Positions 1 through 10,745 of a stretch of 64,000 nucleotides of DNA are shown here, one piece after another. Positions within the stretch are counted from its first letter, which is position 1. Each line of letters starts with the position of its first letter. The notes below the pieces were generated by a model, which was not told the DNA's origin, searched no databases, and was given only the letters and a program-made list of their open reading frames with translations. The translations under genes were made by a program, and so were the position numbers. This stretch comes from Nemertoderma westbladi (lineage: Eukaryota > Xenacoelomorpha > Nemertodermatida > Nemertodermatidae): assembly GCA_032718475.1 (NCBI GenBank), contig JAUCBJ010007842.1, forward strand, positions 1 to 64,000, in the 5' to 3' direction.

Positions 1-427
1 TAACAAAGTATTTCCTAAAGAATACGCTTTATACTTTAATCATAAGCAGTATCGTTGCGTTTTAGTATAAGTCTTAGTTCTGTTTAAATAGATAAAGCGC
101 CACGTCCTAAAGGAACTGTTAATATTTCCCGAAAGCCAATAATATCTGTCAGAGATTAATTATTAACGATCTATCGAATAATACATTAGGTATACACTGC
201 AACCTTACACTGTAATAATACAATTCAAGCATCCGAATTCAGTCTCCCGGGTGTAGATCCATCGGGTGAATGATCGCGCATGGGCTGACTTCGGCTAATG
301 TTTTGCGTATTAGCATAAATTATTGTCGTATGCTAAAGTGGTTTTAATTAACTAAAAGACATATAAATTTTGGCAGGTTAAACTGCTAAAGGTCTTCAAA
401 AGCGCGAACAAGCCCCAATAGGGTTGG
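1..427. other. AT-rich intergenic DNA, nothing recognised
   Basis: No reading frame, tRNA-like box or repeat structure was seen here. The stretch is AT-rich and contains only short chance frames. Confidence 0.6.
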
Positions 428-530
428 TTGATATTTTTCGCTATGGAGAGCATTATCATATTGCCTTATTACATTATATATTTAATTCACCATCACTCAC
501 CCCACAACAATTCACTTATTACTATTAATT
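428..530 (+). repeat. Partial SINE copy (tail part)
   Basis: This segment matches 786-895 closely: both begin with GGTTGATATTTTT, share a region ending in CTCACCCCACAACAATTCA, and differ by scattered substitutions and small indels. The piece just before it (CCCCAATAGGGTT) resembles the end of the tRNA-like head seen in the second copy. It therefore looks like the body of the same SINE with most of the head lost or diverged. Confidence 0.6.
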
Positions 531-700
531 AACAGCCTGGGCCTGGCATACGGGGTTATAGTGGTTTTTTCTACAACACTGTATAATAGTTATTCTTTGA
601 GGCATGGTGGCATTTCTGGCAGAGCACGGTAATAACGTTGTACTTTCCTTTGAGTGATTAGTTGGCCTAAATATGGTATCCCACTCCATAGCGAAATCCT

Positions 701-896
701 CACTCGTCCTGGTAGCTCAGTTCACACACCCGGCTGATGATAACCGGAAGTTTGAAACCTAGGTACCGGGTTCGATGCCCAATTGGGTCGGTTGATATTT
801 TTTGTTTTTTTTTTGTTTTGAGCTTTATCATATTGTCCTATTACATTTTATATTTAATTCACCGTCACTCACCCCACAACAATTCATTTAATAAAC
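701..896 (+). mobile_element. tRNA-derived SINE
   Basis: The start carries an A-box-like GGTAGCTCAGTTC and, about 55 bases on, a B-box-like GGGTTCGATGCCC. These are the two internal RNA polymerase III promoter boxes of tRNA genes. The spacing and following sequence do not fold as a good tRNA, and the downstream body is repeated at 428-530, so this is a SINE rather than a working tRNA gene. No autonomous partner was assigned. Confidence 0.6.
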
Positions 897-916
897 GATG
901 GTGCTACCAAATAATT

Positions 917-966
917 GAGGGAAAGGAGCCGGTTACAGATACGGCTTTTTCTAACCAAAACAATAA
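917..966 (+). repeat. Dispersed 50-bp core repeat, copy 1 of 4
   Basis: The sequence runs from GAGGGAAAGGAGC through GGTTACAG to TAACCAAAACAATAA. Closely similar 45-52-bp blocks occur at 9699-9748 (minus), 34014-34060 (plus) and 41315-41366 (minus). Here it is followed at once by a degenerate tandem repeat. The family is not one I recognise. Confidence 0.65.
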
Positions 967-969
967 TTG

Positions 970-1118
970 TTTATTGGGCGAAGGTTGCTCGCGGGCGATG
1001 ATTGCATGCGGGCGAAGGTATCCGTCGGGCGATAGTTGCGCATTTTGAGGGCGAAGATTGCTTCGGGTGAAGATTGGACGCGGGCGAAGTTTCTCGAGGG
1101 TGAAATTTGCTGCGTTGC
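970..1118. repeat. Degenerate tandem repeat of a GCGGGCGAAGATTGC-like unit
   Basis: About eight imperfect units of 15-20 bp with the theme GGGCGAAG-ATTG follow one another. The block is GC-richer than its surroundings. It directly abuts the 50-bp core repeat. Confidence 0.6.
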
Positions 1119-1149
1119 CCCCTGTACCCGTTTGATTGATTGATTGATT

Positions 1150-1260
1150 TTTTTAACACTAAAGTATGTAATGCAGCTGCAATTTACAGCTGCAATTTAC
1201 GGCATGCTGCAAATGCAGCATGCCGATCCTAGTAGTAGTACTACTACTACTAGGATCGGC
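1150..1260. repeat. Tail-to-tail LINE 3' ends forming a palindrome
   Basis: A plus-oriented LINE tail (GCAGCATGCCGATCCTAG plus TAG repeats, ending about 1237) meets the minus-oriented tail of the LINE at 1238-4905 (CTA repeats, then the reverse complement). The result is an inverted repeat of roughly 35-40 bp per arm. The plus-oriented piece is only the last 60-70 bases of an element. Confidence 0.7.
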
Positions 1261-1282
1261 ATGCTGCATTGCAGCTGCATTT

Positions 1283-2917
1283 TTAAGAATGCTGTGCCGG
1301 CTTATCGACAAAATTGCACCGCCACAACTCCCTATCACCCATGACATTTGCTAGATCGTCCGCATCTTCAAGGCCAGTGTCCTTTAAGATGCGTCTCAAG
1401 AAAGTCATGGGCTGTCCACCATGCATATTCACTCCATGAGGCTGCCAAAGTACAAGATTATGCACTGGCTGGTCCTTACGGCGAAAGCAATGTCCTGCAA
1501 AGCGGAGGCGATTTTGTTCTAGTGTCAAGCTTGGGGGAACCAATGAGACACCTCCAATGTTATATAGTGTCTGGTTGGAGATGTGTGCATTGAACTTGAC
1601 ACAATGAACCCGGCGTAGCATTCTTGTGAATGTGCCATCCAGAGATTTGGTGTCCTCAGCAGTTAGAGCCCAGCATGGACTCCCATAGAGGAGTACTGGA
1701 ACTACTGCTGCTCTAAATAACCGGACCTTAAGTTTCCGATTAATTCTCGGTGACTTCCAAATCCTGGAAAGCCTATTTAAGGCTGCCCATGCCTTTCCCT
1801 TACGTATTCGAAGGTCCTCGCCTGACTTCCGGATCCATGATCCCAGGTAACAGAAGTCATCAACATTGTCAAAGTTAACTGTCAAAATTTTGGTCTTTCT
1901 GGAGTTAATAAAAAGACCAACACTAGAAGCAGCATGTTCTAATGAGCTGAGGAGCCGTTGGGCTCCCTCTAGTGATTCTGAGAGTACTCCTAAGTCATCA
2001 GCAAAGTCTAGATCAGTTAGGTACTTGGCAGGATTTCCTCGACTTCTGGAGCCAGTAGGTGGAGTTATCATCACCCCATCATCATTATGATGATCTAAGG
2101 ACATGCGTAGAACATAGTCAACAACAATTATGAACAAGAATGGTGCAAGTGTGTCTCCCTGGAGGACGCCCCATAACACTTCAAATGGTTCTGTGTCACC
2201 GTCAACAGTAGACACAAATGTTGTCGAACCATCGTATACTGATCTGATTGCTGCAATAATTTCATCAGGAATCCCATGAGACTGAATCAAAGGCCTTGAA
2301 GAAGTCAACAATGATAACAGCCAGATGCCTGTCTTTCTTTTTTGATAACTCTTCAATTATCCTTCTAAGTGCCAAAATGGGCTCCATGGTCCCACGACCT
2401 TTACGGAACCCATTCTGATTTCCACGGAGCAGTCTCTCAATGGGATCTCTGATGCGATTTAATAGAATTCTATTGTATAGCTTTGCAGCAATTGAGATCA
2501 ATGAGATTCCCCGAAAAGAACCATAGAGTGTTAGGTTGCCCTTCTTGGGAACTGGCACCAACTTATTTGTTTTCATTTCTTGTGGGAGTGTTGTTGTACG
2601 GTACATGTCTCTATGATGGGATAGATGAGCTTTAAACACTCAGGTATTTTAAAGACCTCAGGGGGAACACCATCTACTCCACTGGCACGATTGGTCTTAA
2701 TGCTCTTTGCAGCAGCCTTCACTTCTGCAAAGGAGATATCACCAATGGGAATATCTGGGAGTACAGACTCAGACACTTTTACTTCTATAAAGTTATCAGG
2801 CAATACCCTGTCATTATTGAGGAGCTTTTCAAAGTGGGTCTTCCAACCATTGAGGCGATCGGCTGGTGATTCAGCCTTAACCTTGGTGGTTGGTTGGCTT
2901 TTTCGACCAGCAAGCAA
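1283..2917 (-). pseudogene. Reverse transcriptase of LINE, frameshifted
   Basis: Motifs in order on the minus strand are LVPVPKKGNLTLYGSFRGIS (domains 1-2), NQNGFRKGRGTMEP, FFKAFDSV (motif A), GVLQGDTLAPFLFIIVVDYV (motif B), LDFADDLGVLSE (motif C, catalytic FADD) and CYLGSWIRKSGEDL. Frame changes occur near 2600 and 2300. Relative to the copy at 23 kb this one lacks about 57-60 nt (20 codons) between LTVNF and VDDFCYLG, an in-frame deletion. The C-terminal region carries RMLRRVHCVKFN and ends KPAQHS before the stop. Confidence 0.88.
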
Positions 2918-2988
2918 GTTGATCGATCTCCATGCCTGGGATGATTGCCTGCTGTCGTCAGCATCATTGATGGCATCAACCTGTTGGT

Positions 2989-4539
2989 TTAATAGCTCCT
3001 GTAAATTAACCGAGTACTGTACTGCCTGTTCAGGGACCTAGATGCAGCCTTAACTGCATTCTTGGCCGCTGTAGTCTTTTTGAGTCGGGACTCTTTCTGC
3101 GCCTTGTAGAGGTCATTTCGGCACTTTTGAATTTTGTTGTCAGTCCAGGGGGCCCGTTTCCTCTCTCGAGGGTATACAGGAACTGTTTCTGCAGCTGCTA
3201 ACTTAACTGCATCTGTGAAGGCAGTATAGCCCTCACAGTGATCTGCCGCCTCAGAGGCAAGAGCCTCATACCTGTTGCTCAGCTGTAGTGTGAAGCTGGA
3301 TCTCACACTTGGCTGTTGCAACAGAGAGGACCAGTCATGCCGCGGCAAGGCAGATTTCGTTGTTCTGCTAGCACGCAGACTAAGTCTTACCTTGGCCACA
3401 ATAAGGCGGTGATCGCTGGAGAAGGGTCGTAGTGTAAATGCATTACAGTCTTGTATAGAGCTCCTGTATTTCCTACGAAACAGGATATGGTCTATCTGGG
3501 ACTTGTGACCACTGGGTCCACAATGAGTCCATAGCTTTCCAGTTCGCTTCTTGAACTGGGTTCCAGCCGAAAACAATCCATTTCCAGAGATAAAATCCTG
3601 AAGATGGACGGAATTTCAGTTAATACTATTGCTATAGACCCAGGGCGATGTAGGTGATTGATGCAGACTTGCATTAAAGTCTCCCAGGAATGTTAAGAAT
3701 GCACGCTGATCCACTCCATCAGTAGCTGCTTGTAGATTCTGGTAGAAATTTTCCACCTCCTCTACAGGGGCAACACTAGTTGGAGAGTAGCACACAATCG
3801 AAACCACCTTAGGAAACTTCTTAGCCAGTCTTCCAGAACATGAGAAGTGGCAACGGATGATGCGGTTAGAGATTTGGTCTATTTTGTCCAATGCTGCATG
3901 TGCAGTTGGATTCATCAATAGACCAATTCCACCATTGCCACTATCATCTGCTGAAGCGAGGGCGAGTCGCCAACCGCCCCCCATGTCCTTAATCAGAACC
4001 TCATCAGTCTGTCCAGTCTGCATTCGGTGCTCTTGAACACCCACTGCACTAAGAGAAAGCTTATCTGCCAAGGCAGTCAGCTCACCTTGTCGCATTGGGG
4101 ACCCGAGTGTTAGGGTGTTTACTGAGGCTAGTCTAGTGACTTGCCTCAGATTCACCAATGGCTTTGTTGGTCGGGGTGGAACATGAGAGTAGCCTCCAAC
4201 TCCAGAATCCCTCTCCCCCTCACAATCTGGCCTCCCTGGTGACCCAGGGTTTGGGCCAGAAAGGTCATCAGGAAAGGGACTCAAAGAATTGTTTGCCGCT
4301 CTCTCTCCAGTAGGGGGTGAGACAGGCAGCCGGTCAGGAGATAACTGACGCCGGTGAGGCCGATTGTGTCCAGTCATTCCACTGGCCTCTAGTAGCTGGA
4401 CCTCCGCATTACTAATGTAATCCATAGTGGGGGTTGGGGGGTGCTTTTTTGCCGAGTCAGCTCTCGGGGCAAATACCACACCCTGGTTTGCCATTCCACA
4501 GGGTGGGTGTCGCAGTGGAGTCAGATATGAGGCCATCAC
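2989..4539 (-). pseudogene. APE-type endonuclease part of LINE, frameshifted
   Basis: The N-terminal ~130 residues are Pro/Ser-rich and unassigned. Then come the signatures of the exonuclease-endonuclease-phosphatase fold used by LINEs to nick target DNA: VQEHRM (catalytic Glu), FLGDFNASL, and after a frame change near 3600, SQIDHILFRRK and SSDHRLIV (catalytic His). The segment after the endonuclease is basic (KKTTAAKNAVKAASRS) and leads into the RT. The frame break separates the GDFN and SDH motifs, so no complete endonuclease can be made from this copy. Confidence 0.85.
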
Positions 4540-4905
4540 CCATATCTACTCTCACGCACATGACCCACCATTGGCTGTGCAGCTCATCTGCTGGGTCATG
4601 CCCTGTACCCCTGCTGCCAGGTGCAGGTCGCAGTGAAGTGCACTCAGATTGGACATGAGAACACTCTACTCCTGACCAGCCATTGGTAGATCACCATCTG
4701 CCTGGCCAGGCCATATACCCCTGCAGCCAAGTATATGGGTCCTTAATCCAGGACCAAGGGCGCCCTTATCCCAGAACGAAGGGGGTCCTAGTTACAGGAC
4801 CAGATTTGCCCTAGTAAGAGGGTCTATGCAGCTACAGGTGGCACCTCCTTTATGCTGCATGGAGGTGGCAAGTTTTCTTGATCAATGACCTAGAATACCT
4901 GACCT

Positions 4906-5238
4906 GACCGATTAGTAGTAGACCTGACTGACTAGTAGTAGTAGTACAGTCTGACAGTAAAACAATTACGAAATATCAAATCGTTGCTTAATAGTTATGG
5001 TGAGAGGTGAGACATATTTACAATGACATATTATGATATATACATATATTAATTTTTCATATTTTACGGTGCAAAACTAAGTCCAATAAATTATACAATT
5101 GTCGAGTTATTTGTTACAGTGTATGGATAGCCTCATGAGGTGCCTGCCTCGTTTCCATGAGGGTCCAACATTTAGTTACTATCGTTATAAAATAGATTAA
5201 TAGTTTAAAACGACCGAATTTAAAAGGTTGGGTTAATA
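4906..5238. other. AT-rich DNA with scattered TAGTAG
   Basis: Apart from the (TAG)n traces at 4915-4940 beside the LINE 5' end, nothing is recognised in this stretch. Confidence 0.5.
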
Positions 5239-5240
5239 CT

Positions 5241-5428
5241 AGGCCGCGTTCACACTAGGCCTACTGAGTCAAAAGGACAAAATCAAAAGAAAATAAATAT
5301 AGCTATCAATAATAATAGTAATACATATATAAATAATACATAAGGGCATTCTAGAAATAATTAATATTTCATGTGATGTGTTTTACATTTTGACTTTGAC
5401 TTTGACTCGGTAGTGTGAACGCGGCCTA
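5241..5428. mobile_element. Small MITE with GGCCGCGTTCACAC termini
   Basis: The two ends are inverted: the left reads TA-GGCCGCGTTCACACTA and the right reverse complement reads the same, continuing to GAGTCAAA on both sides. The interior is AT-rich and non-coding. A TA dinucleotide flanks both ends, suggesting a TA-targeting (Tc1/mariner-like) transposase, although the ACTA/TAGT context makes the exact duplication ambiguous. The left arm differs from the right by a 6-bp GGCCTA insertion after CACTA. A third partial end lies at 49998-50024 and also lacks the 6 bp. Confidence 0.7.
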
Positions 5429-5589
5429 GTATGTATGTATTGTGGTAGTTAGGTAAAAACGAATTATCAGTACGTTAGTTAACATAAAAGGTAATTATCA
5501 GATAAAAATCAGAAAAAGGCAAAGTGAAATATTTAAAAATATGCAAAGATTGAGTAAGATAGATGAGGTAGAGTTTGTGTCCAAAGTAC

Positions 5590-6100
5590 TATCGCTGCCT
5601 GCATACTGACATTGAGGTACCGATTTCAGCACCAGCTGATTGGTACCGGTACTGGTGTTTATTTCTTTAGCCTTTCAGCAAGGACTACTTTTAGTAAGTA
5701 CCCTACTTTCAGCGATTCCTCCTTTGTCTCTCAGTCCAGCAGTCTGCTGTCAGCAGTCCACCAGTCAGGCAGACTGTCTGTCTGTCTCATGGCCTGTCTG
5801 TCTGTTGAAGTGTTTGGGTAGGCTATGCAGCTATGCCTGTATGCGAGCTGATACCAGATACTGTGTACTGCATACTGCCAGATTCCAGTACTGTCTGACT
5901 GTACTGTGATAGGCAGATAGGTCAGTTGTCAGTCCAGCAGTCTGGTCACTAGGTTGTCACTGTCAGTCAGTCAATAGACTCAGTCTGTCAGTAGGCCTAG
6001 GTCAGTACAGCAGTAGGTACTAGCTGACTACTCACTGGTCACTGGCAGACTAGCTGGATTACAGGACTACTGCTACTGGCAGACTGGACTAGGCCTAGTG
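5590..6100. repeat. CAGTC/CTGTC-rich cryptically simple DNA
   Basis: Short motifs such as CAGTCTG, CTGTCTGTCTG, CAGTCCAGCAGTC and ACTGGTCACTGGCAG recur without a fixed period. Two TAGGCCTA palindromes (5992, 6090) and one TACCGGTA (5644) lie inside. Frames through it are not credible as proteins. The texture suggests repeated very short duplications. Confidence 0.55.
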
Positions 6101-6400
6101 TCAATTGATGCTTGATGGGTGATGGTTGCCGGCTGCGTCAGTGCGTGTTAGGTAGTGCATGCAAGCAGGCATGCTTTTCAGCTTTTGGGATTTATAGGTG
6201 ATAGGCAGGAAGGAAATGATGGCCCTTGGTCTTGGAAAGTTGGCAGGTTGGAGGAAAGGAATTACTCAGTTACTAGTTCTGTAGTTTCAGAGTTTGCTAA
6301 TAGAGGGCAAGCTAGTCTGCTGGTTATAACTGTATAAACGAACTTGTAATTGCAGAGGAATTCAATAAGTATTTTACTAACATTCCGGTCCTACGAATTA

Positions 6401-9400
6401 CAGTAGAGAACATACCCTTAAATAAGCTCCAAAAGTGGGTTCTTATTTAAGGAAAATGGCTCTTATTTAGGGGTTTTTGGGCCTTTTTTGGATATTTTTT
6501 CGATATAATATGCAATAACTTGTTTCAGGAAAAAATACCGCATAATTTTATTTCACAATGTAAAAGTTGGGTCTTTCTTGAACATAAAGCAAAAAACCAG
6601 AAAACATTTCACCGTCCGGTTTTTTTTCTACAAGCGTTTTAAAATTGCATCAAAAATACGACTAGTTCCTAAATAAGGGGGATTTTTTAAATTTACCTTA
6701 TTTAAGATATCGAAATCGAAAATAAATACCAAAAGTCCCTAAATAAGAACTTTTTGACCTGGGTTTCTTATTTAGGAATACAATTGTATTCCAAAATCTG
6801 CACATTCCTTAAATAAAATAAATATTCCTTATTCCTTACAGTATATGTTACACTTCTTTCATAATTCTTTGATTTATGTCAGTCTGTATATTGCTAATTG
6901 TTGGGTTAAGGATAAGGACAATGGTTGCACTGCACTCTATAAATCCTCTATAGAATATCGTATCATAATGAAGTTGCTAGCACTGGCATTCTTACCTCAT
7001 ACGGTAGCATAGAATAGCCCATTGATATTCAAAAGAATAGCCCATCGCCCATCTGAGCGCACATACTTTGTCACTTATTTCGATGAGACATGACTCAAGT
7101 AACTGGACATCGCCGCACAGTTTCGAAAAACTAACCTGTCTGCCTGTGTCCTGTATTTCCTGTTCTGCTCCGCGTTACGCCCCCACTTACATGGATTGTC
7201 CACAATGTTGTACTTGAAAGGTGTGAAAAAAAAACCAATGTCAATGTCATGTCAATAGGCACAAAGATGGTTCGGTCGGGCAGCTGATAGACGTTATGAA
7301 GGTTAAAGATGATGACTGGATGGCGTTTTTGCTCAACTGGCTCAGGCAGCAGTGGGACACGTTCGTGGGACCTTTACGCAGCATGAAGTGAGCAAAGCCT
7401 TAGCTAGCCCTAGCTGATAGGGGCCCTATGCCCTACCCCATTAACGTGTTGTCTTTCGTTAGTCAGAGGTCATTCAACACAATACTCGTCTCCTTAATTT
7501 GCCTCATTGCGTTCGTTTGTTTTTTACCAAACTTCAGATTATTTCTAATCTTTTGACAGACTACATACATACGTTTCGTTTAATTTCATCAAGGAATGAC
7601 CGAGTTATTAGCGATGAAAAATTTACAACGACGACAGACAACTCGTTAATAGCACCCATATGCTAAGGTTTCGCTCACTTGAATGCGGCTCTCCCCCACA
7701 TTCAATCCGGTTCGACGCAGTTTGTTGCTCATTGCTGCTCATTGTGCTTTATTATTTCTCGTTGTTGGTCATTGTTGCTCATTGTTGCTCGTTGGTCATT
7801 GTTGCTCATTGTTGTTTGTTGGTGCTCATTGTTGCTCGTTAGCTGTACTTTATTATTGCTCGTTGTTGCTCGTTGTACTCTATTATTGCTCGTTGTTGCT
7901 CATTGTTGCTCGTTGTTGTACTTTATTATTGCTCGTTAAATCGTTGTTCCTCATTGCTGCTCGTTGTTTCTCGTTGTTGTACTTTATTATTGCTCATTGT
8001 TGCTCGTTGTTGCTCAATATTACTCATTGCTGCTCGTTCAGTCGTTGTTGCTCGTTGTTGTACTTTATTATTGCTCATTGTTGCTCAATATAACTCGTTG
8101 TTGCTCGTTCAGTGGTTGTTGCTCAATAAATGCTCATTATTGCTCATTGTTTCTCGTTGTTGCTCGTTGTTGTTTTTTATTATTGCTCATTGTTGCTCAG
8201 TGTTTCTCATTGTTGCTCGTTGTTGCTCAATGTTACTCGTTGTTATACTTTATTATTGCTCAATGTTACTTGTTGTTACTCATTGTCATTGTTGATCATT
8301 GTTACTCGTTGTTCCTCATGTCCTAATTATTGGTCGTTGTTTCTCGTTGTTGTACTTTATTATTGCTCGTTGTTGCTCATTATTACTCATTGTTACTCGT
8401 TGTTGCTCATTGTTGTACTTTATTATTGCTCATTCAGTCGTTGTTCCTCATTGTTTCTCGTTGTTGCTCATTGTTGCTCGTTGTTGTACTTTATTATTGC
8501 TCATTGTTGTTCGTTGTTTCTCGCTGTTGCTCGTTGTTGTACTTTATTATTGCTCATTTTTGCTCGTTGTTGCTCATTGTTTCTCATTGTTGCTCAATGT
8601 TACTCGTAGTAGTCGTAGTTCTTTAGTTGCTCATTGTTACTCGTTGTTGCTCATTGTTGCTCGTTCAGTCGTTGTTCCTCATTATTGCTCGTTGTTGTAC
8701 TTTAGTATTGCTCAATGTTACTCGTTGTTGCCCATTGTTGCTCGTTGTTACTCGTTGTTGCTCGTTGTTTTGTTACTCATTGTTCATTTGTTGCTCGTTG
8801 TTGCTTATTGTTGGTCATTGTTGCTCGTTGTGCATTTTTGCACCTATCAAATTAAGCTCAGAAGCTCCCTTATCTCTGCATCTTGCAATGTCCTGTCAAG
8901 GTTAGGCAGGTAGGAGGTCAAAACTGTCATAAGCAGTTAAGAGCAGAAGGAGGACGGGGCGGGAGACGAGGTTATAAGAGACATTATATAAGGATATTTA
9001 ATTTAATTTATTTAATTTAATATATGAGAAATGAGAAATATTTAATTTATTTAAGGAGTATGCAGATTTTGGAATGAAATTGTATACCTAAATATGAAAC
9101 CCATGTCAAAAACTTCTTATTTAAGGACTTTTAGTATTTATGTGTACAATTTCGATGTCTTAAATAAGGTAAATTTAAAAAATCCCTCTTATTTAGGAAC
9201 TGGTCGTATTTTTGATGCAATTTTAAAACGCTTGTAGAAAAAAAACCGGACCAGCGGACGGTGAAATGTTTTCTGGTTTTTTGCATTATGTTCAAGAAAG
9301 ACCCAACTTTTATATTGTGAAATAAAATTATGCGGTATTTTTACCTGAAACAAGTTCTTGCATATTACAGTATTATGTCGAAAAAATATCCAAAATAGGC

Positions 9401-9480
9401 CCCAAAACCCCTAAATAAGAGCCATTTTCCTTAAATAAGAACCCACTTTTGGAGCTTATTTAAGGGTATGTTCCCTACTG
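6401..9480. mobile_element. 3.08-kb transposon with ~430-bp terminal inverted repeats
   Basis: The left terminus starts CAGTAGAGAACATACCC and the right ends in GGGTATGTTCCCTACTG. The two ends stay complementary, with scattered differences, for roughly 430-450 bp (6401 to about 6850 and about 9020 to 9480). AATTA flanks both sides exactly (6396-6400 and 9481-9485), a 5-bp target-site duplication. The 2.2-kb interior holds about 1.1 kb of a 10-bp minisatellite and no transposase frame, so the element is non-autonomous. Long arms with internal tandem repeats recall foldback-type elements; the superfamily is unassigned. Confidence 0.8.
7725..8835. repeat. 10-bp minisatellite, GTTGTTGCTC-like
   Basis: Units are variants of (A/G)TTGTTGCTC with recurring longer blocks such as GTTGTTGTACTTTATTATTG and GCTCGTTCAGTCGTTG, giving a loose higher-order structure. 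Because the unit is 10 bp and mostly stop-free, overlapping frames rich in Cys, Ser, Leu and Val run in all three phases; they are by-products. The array lies wholly inside the inverted-repeat element at 6401-9480. Confidence 0.85.
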
Positions 9481-9885
9481 AATTACCCCAAAATACCCCA
9501 AAAGACCCCAAAATAGTATAAAACTACCCCAAAATACCCCAAAATAGTTTATAATTACCCCAAAATACCCCAAAATAGTTTAGAATTACACCAAAATACT
9601 TTTTTTTGAGCCTTTGTTTTGGAAATTTAATTTACCCCAAAATATGGCAAAATGACGAATTACCCCAAAATAATTAAAAATTTTTTCTTCACTCTCGTTT
9701 ATTGTTTTGGTTAAAAAAACTTGCCACTGTAACCTGCTCCTTTCCCTCGCTTTTAAAAAACATTGTTAGCTTATTTTGGGGTAATTTTTTAGCCTTTTTG
9801 GGGTATTTTGGGGTAATTTTTTACTATTTTGGGGTATTTTGGAGTATTTTGGGGTGTTTTGGGGTATTTTGGGGTAATTCATAGG
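9481..9885. repeat. Inverted (ACCCCAAAAT)n arrays around core repeat copy 2
   Basis: The left arm (9481-9670) consists of ACCCCAAAAT-like 10-bp units. The right arm (about 9768-9880) is the reverse complement, TTTTGGGGTA units. Between them at 9699-9748 sits the 50-bp core repeat in minus orientation. The whole could fold as a long imperfect hairpin, and it directly abuts the AATTA of the preceding transposon. Confidence 0.8.
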
Positions 9886-10167
9886 ACAGTAGCACCCCTA
9901 ACAAAAGCTAACATTCAGACATTGCGATGTTCTTGTAAATAGATTTCCACCAAGCGCGAGCAGCCGAGTAAAGGCTGAAAGGAGTTTATGACTCTGTTGC
10001 TGTCAAGAACTATTACAGACACAATCTGAGCTGACAATGGTTTTCATTTTCATACTGTCATAATGATACAGTAGGCCTAATACTTACAGCTTGCAGAAGG
10101 TTAATACAACTGAAATATTCAAAATTTGAAATAACTTGAATACCGGTATTGATAAAAGTGCTTGAAT

Positions 10168-10745
10168 TACTACTACTACTACTGTACTAGGATCGGCATG
10201 CTGCATTGCAGCTGCATTTTAAGAATGCTGTGCCGGCTCATCGACAAAATTGCATCGCCACAACTCCCTATCACCCATCACAGCACCACCCATGACATTT
10301 GCTAGATCATCCGCTTCTTCAAGGCCAGTCTGCCAGTGTCCTTTAAGATGCGTCTCAAGAAAGTCATGGGCTGTCCAGGTCCACCATGCTTATTCAGTCC
10401 ATGAGGCTCTGAGGCTGCCAAAGTATAAGTTTATGCACTGGCTGGTCCTCACGGTGAAAGCAATGTCCTGCAAAGCGGAGGCGATTTTGTTCTAGTGTCA
10501 AGCTTGGGGGAACCAATGAGACACCTCCAATGTTATATAGCTGTATAGTGTCTGGTTGGAGATGTGTGCATTGTACTTGACACAATGAACCCGGAGTAGC
10601 ATTCTTGTGAATGTGCCATCCAGAGATTTGGTGTCCTCGGCAGTTAGAGCCCAGCATGGACTCCCATAGACAGATAGAGGAGTACTGGAACTACAGAACT
10701 ACTGCTGCTCTAAATAATCGGACCTTAAGTGTCCGATTAATTCTC
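10168..10745 (-). mobile_element. LINE 3' fragment with many short duplications
   Basis: This is a 5'-truncated copy of the family at 1238-4905, covering the RT C-terminus (TLEQNRLRFAGHC recognisable) and the 3' UTR with a CTA-rich tail. Compared with the three well-kept sibling copies it carries seven extra short insertions, five of exactly 8 bp, each a near-repeat of adjacent sequence (about 10273, 10324, 10369, 10401, 10534, 10663 and 10688). Coding capacity is lost. Confidence 0.85.

Larger units (their letters stand above)
1238..4905 (-). mobile_element. Non-LTR retrotransposon (APE endonuclease + RT), nearly full length, broken
   Basis: On the minus strand the order is a 5' region (about 4905-4540), an APE-type endonuclease, a linker and a reverse transcriptase. 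The element ends with a short 3' UTR containing GCAGCATGCCGATCC and a trinucleotide (TAG)n tail rather than poly(A). The coding region is split among several frames, so this copy is dead. Five more copies of the family lie in the window (10.2, 23.0, 32.5, 55.7 and 58.0 kb), all with the same 3' end where it is kept. TAG repeats also flank the 5' side (4915-4940), so no target duplication can be fixed. The clade was not assigned; a phylogeny of the RT would settle it. Confidence 0.85.

Noticed and set aside
7300-7392. Possible captured host exon (WMAFLLNWLRQQWD...) inside the inverted-repeat transposon
   Set aside because: The frame is only about 30 codons, has no clear splice sites and matches no family I can name.
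7660-8913. Overlapping Cys/Leu/Val-rich frames that look like membrane proteins
   Set aside because: All are readings of the 10-bp minisatellite in different phases inside a transposon.
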